A DNA stretch of 64,000 bases. It comes from AP-15 sp963698995. Lineage in GTDB: Bacteria; Pseudomonadota; Alphaproteobacteria; ATCC43930; CGMCC-115725. A program made the position numbers and the translations under genes. Of the stretch, positions 62,421 through 64,000 are shown piece after piece. The stretch spans positions 62,001-126,000 of the forward strand of contig CAVOTD010000007.1 of NCBI GenBank assembly GCA_963698995.1. The letters run 5' to 3'. The notes below the pieces were generated by a model, which did no database searches, was not told where the DNA came from, and saw only the letters and a program-made list of their open reading frames with translations. The first letter of the stretch is position 1. Every line of letters begins with the position of its first letter.

Positions 62421-64000
62421 ATGGCTGAGCGCGAGGGCAGACCGTCGCCGGAAGCGTTGCTCGCCGCGGCGAAACAGGAGGGCCGCGGGCGGCTGAAGAT
62501 TTTCTTGGGCGCGGCTCCGGGCGTCGGCAAGACCTATGAGATGCTGCTGTCAGCACAGGCCAGGCGGCGCGAAGGCATCGATGTCGTCGTCGGCGTGGTC
62601 GAGCCGCATGGCAGGCGCGAGACCGAGGCGCTGCTCGAAGGCCTCGAGGTGATCCCGCAGCAGCAGGTCGCGTACAAAGGCCACCTATTGGCTGAGATGG
62701 ATCTCGACGCGATCCTCAAGCGACGCCCTCGCCTGGTTCTGGTCGACGAACTCGCCCACACCAACGCACCCGGCACCCGGCATCCGAAGCGCTATATGGA
62801 CGTTGAGGAGCTGATTGGCGCCGGCATCGATGTTTTTGCCACGCTCAATATCCAGCATGTCGAGAGCCTCAACGACGTCATTGCGCGGATCACCCGGATC
62901 CGGGTTCGCGAGACCGTGCCCGACAGCATCCTCGACCTGGCCGACGATATCGAGGTCATCGATCTCTCTCCGGAGGATCTGATCAAGCGCCTGCGTGAAG
63001 GCAAGGTCTATGTACCGCACCAGGCAGAACGCGCGATCCGCCATTACTTTTCGCCCGGCAATCTGACAGCTCTGCGCGAGTTGGCGTTGCGCCGCACGGC
63101 TCAGCGTGTCGACGAGCAGCTCTTGTCCCACATGCGGGCTCATGCGATTGCCGGTCCGTGGCCGGCCGGCGAGCGGGCGCTCGTCTGCGTCAGCGAAGCC
63201 CCGGGCACCGCCGGGTTGATCCGTTACACAAAGCGCGTAGCCGATCGCTTGCAGGTCCCGTGGACGGCCCTTTATGTCGAAACCGCGCGGACCCATCGCC
63301 TGAACGATGCCGGGCGCGATCGCATCGCCGATCACCTGCGCCTCGCCGAGCGGCTCGGCGCTTCAACGATCACGATTCCCGGGCGAAACATCGCCGAAGA
63401 GGTCGTCGCCTATGCGACGGCAAACAACATCACGCAAATCGTCATCGGCAAATCCAGCCGCTCGCGATGGTTCGAGATCGTGCACGGGTCTGTCGTCCAC
63501 GAACTGGTGCGCAAAACCGGTCCGATCAGCGTTCACGTCGTCTCGACTGATGACAGCGACGCGGTACCGCCGAAACTCGTCCAGACCCGTCCTGCGGTGG
63601 AACCGATCCGGATTGAGCGCTATCTCGGCAGCGCCGGGGCGGTCGCCATTGCTCTCGGGTGCGGCTTGGTGCTCCAGCAGTTCATCGATTACCGAAGCAT
63701 GTCGCTGATGTTTCTGACCGCGGTGCTCGTCTCCGCTGTCGCCTGGGGCCTGTGGCCGTCGTTGTTCGCCGCCACTGCGAGCGTGTTGGCCTACAATTTC
63801 TTCTTTATTCCACCGCTCTACACGTTGACGGTCGCGGATCCCGACAACGTTCTAACGCTGTTCTTTTTCCTGATCGTCGCGGTAATCGTCAGCAACTTAA
63901 CGGCGAGAACCCGCAGCCAGGTCCTGACAGCGCGGTCGCGGGCGAAGACCACGGCGGAGCTATACGCCTTCAGCCGTAAGATCGCCGGGATCGGCGGTCT
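62421..64000 (+). CDS. kdpD: Sensor histidine kinase KdpD (N-terminal part, runs off window)
   Basis: The ATG at 62421 directly follows GGGAGC. The frame stays open to the window end: about 526 residues so far. It begins with the KdpD domain (KIFLGAAPGVGKTYEMLLSA with a Walker A; LVLVDELAHTNAPGTRHPKR with a Walker B). A USP-like nucleotide-binding region follows (ALVCVSEAPGTAGLIRYTKR; ITQIVIGKSSRSRWFEIVHG), then the first of the four DUF4118 spans (LYNFFFIPPLYTLTV-type segment near 63790). The kinase domain lies beyond the edge. It senses low K+ and turns on kdpFABC through KdpE. Confidence 0.93.
   Translation, partial: MAEREGRPSPEALLAAAKQEGRGRLKIFLGAAPGVGKTYEMLLSAQARRREGIDVVVGVVEPHGRRETEALLEGLEVIPQQQVAYKGHLLAEMDLDAILKRRPRLVLVDELAHTNAPGTRHPKRYMDVEELIGAGIDVFATLNIQHVESLNDVIARITRIRVRETVPDSILDLADDIEVIDLSPEDLIKRLREGKVYVPHQAERAIRHYFSPGNLTALRELALRRTAQRVDEQLLSHMRAHAIAGPWPAGERALVCVSEAPGTAGLIRYTKRVADRLQVPWTALYVETARTHRLNDAGRDRIADHLRLAERLGASTITIPGRNIAEEVVAYATANNITQIVIGKSSRSRWFEIVHGSVVHELVRKTGPISVHVVSTDDSDAVPPKLVQTRPAVEPIRIERYLGSAGAVAIALGCGLVLQQFIDYRSMSLMFLTAVLVSAVAWGLWPSLFAATASVLAYNFFFIPPLYTLTVADPDNVLTLFFFLIVAVIVSNLTARTRSQVLTARSRAKTTAELYAFSRKIAGIGG

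Overview
This 64 kb window is GC-rich chromosomal DNA with densely packed genes, short spacers and frequent ATGA or GTGA overlaps. The gene content points to an alphaproteobacterium. The signs are a multi-GAF histidine kinase of the type common in Bradyrhizobium-like and Rhodospirillales genomes, an MlaC/HpnM-type protein, a PII protein next to amt, cyclase-TolB-TPR proteins, and an exosortase-associated polysaccharide locus. I cannot name a genus from sequence alone.

Layout. 0-8.2 kb: a Phd/YefM antitoxin, then a giant sensor with ten tandem GAF modules and a HisKA/HATPase end (interrupted by an in-frame amber and three one-base shifts), a single-domain receiver and a receiver-adenylate cyclase. 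8.2-18.8 kb: metabolic and accessory genes (LigB/LigA-type dioxygenase, Arg-rich protein, lytic transglycosylase, thiolase, serine hydrolase, FAD oxidoreductase, diheme cytochrome c, HpcH/HpaI aldolase), with a consensus sigma54 promoter ahead of a 43-residue membrane protein. 18.8-26.1 kb: tRNA-Leu(CAA), a MacAB-like ABC exporter and a phosphonate-type ABC importer, ending in a degenerate tRNA-Leu 3' fragment. 26.6-35 kb: exopolysaccharide genes, three glycosyltransferases (two resembling exosortase/PEP-CTERM-associated families), two GNAT/FemAB-like proteins, a UDP-glucuronate epimerase and a UDP-sugar dehydrogenase. 35-43.9 kb: a mosaic TPR protein carrying a perfect 117-bp copy of a sterol-desaturase gene segment, a cyclase-like TolB-TPR protein behind a perfect CRP-type palindrome, a PEP-CTERM-like exported protein, two unrecognised secreted proteins (one with a metzincin-spaced zinc motif lacking its Glu), the sterol desaturase, and MlaC/HpnM. 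44-57 kb: a cyclic-nucleotide-gated K+ channel, FtsH, two ammonium transporters with sigma54-like promoters, PII, a PP2C-Ser/Thr kinase fusion coupled to a small exported protein, and a Na+/H+ antiporter with a cyclic-nucleotide-binding tail. 57.5-64 kb: the kdp potassium-uptake operon (small ORF, kdpF, A, B, C, and kdpD running off the end).

Themes. Cyclic nucleotides and K+/Na+ homeostasis recur: a cyclase response regulator, a degenerate cyclase behind a CRP box, a CNBD channel, a CNBD antiporter and Kdp. Nitrogen sensing is a second theme (two amt genes, PII, sigma54 elements).

Quality warning. Five genes are broken by eight single-base frameshifts, and all eight are net +1 insertions relative to the family reading frame. 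That uniformity suggests insertion-type sequencing errors at least as much as true pseudogenes, so these genes may be intact in the organism.
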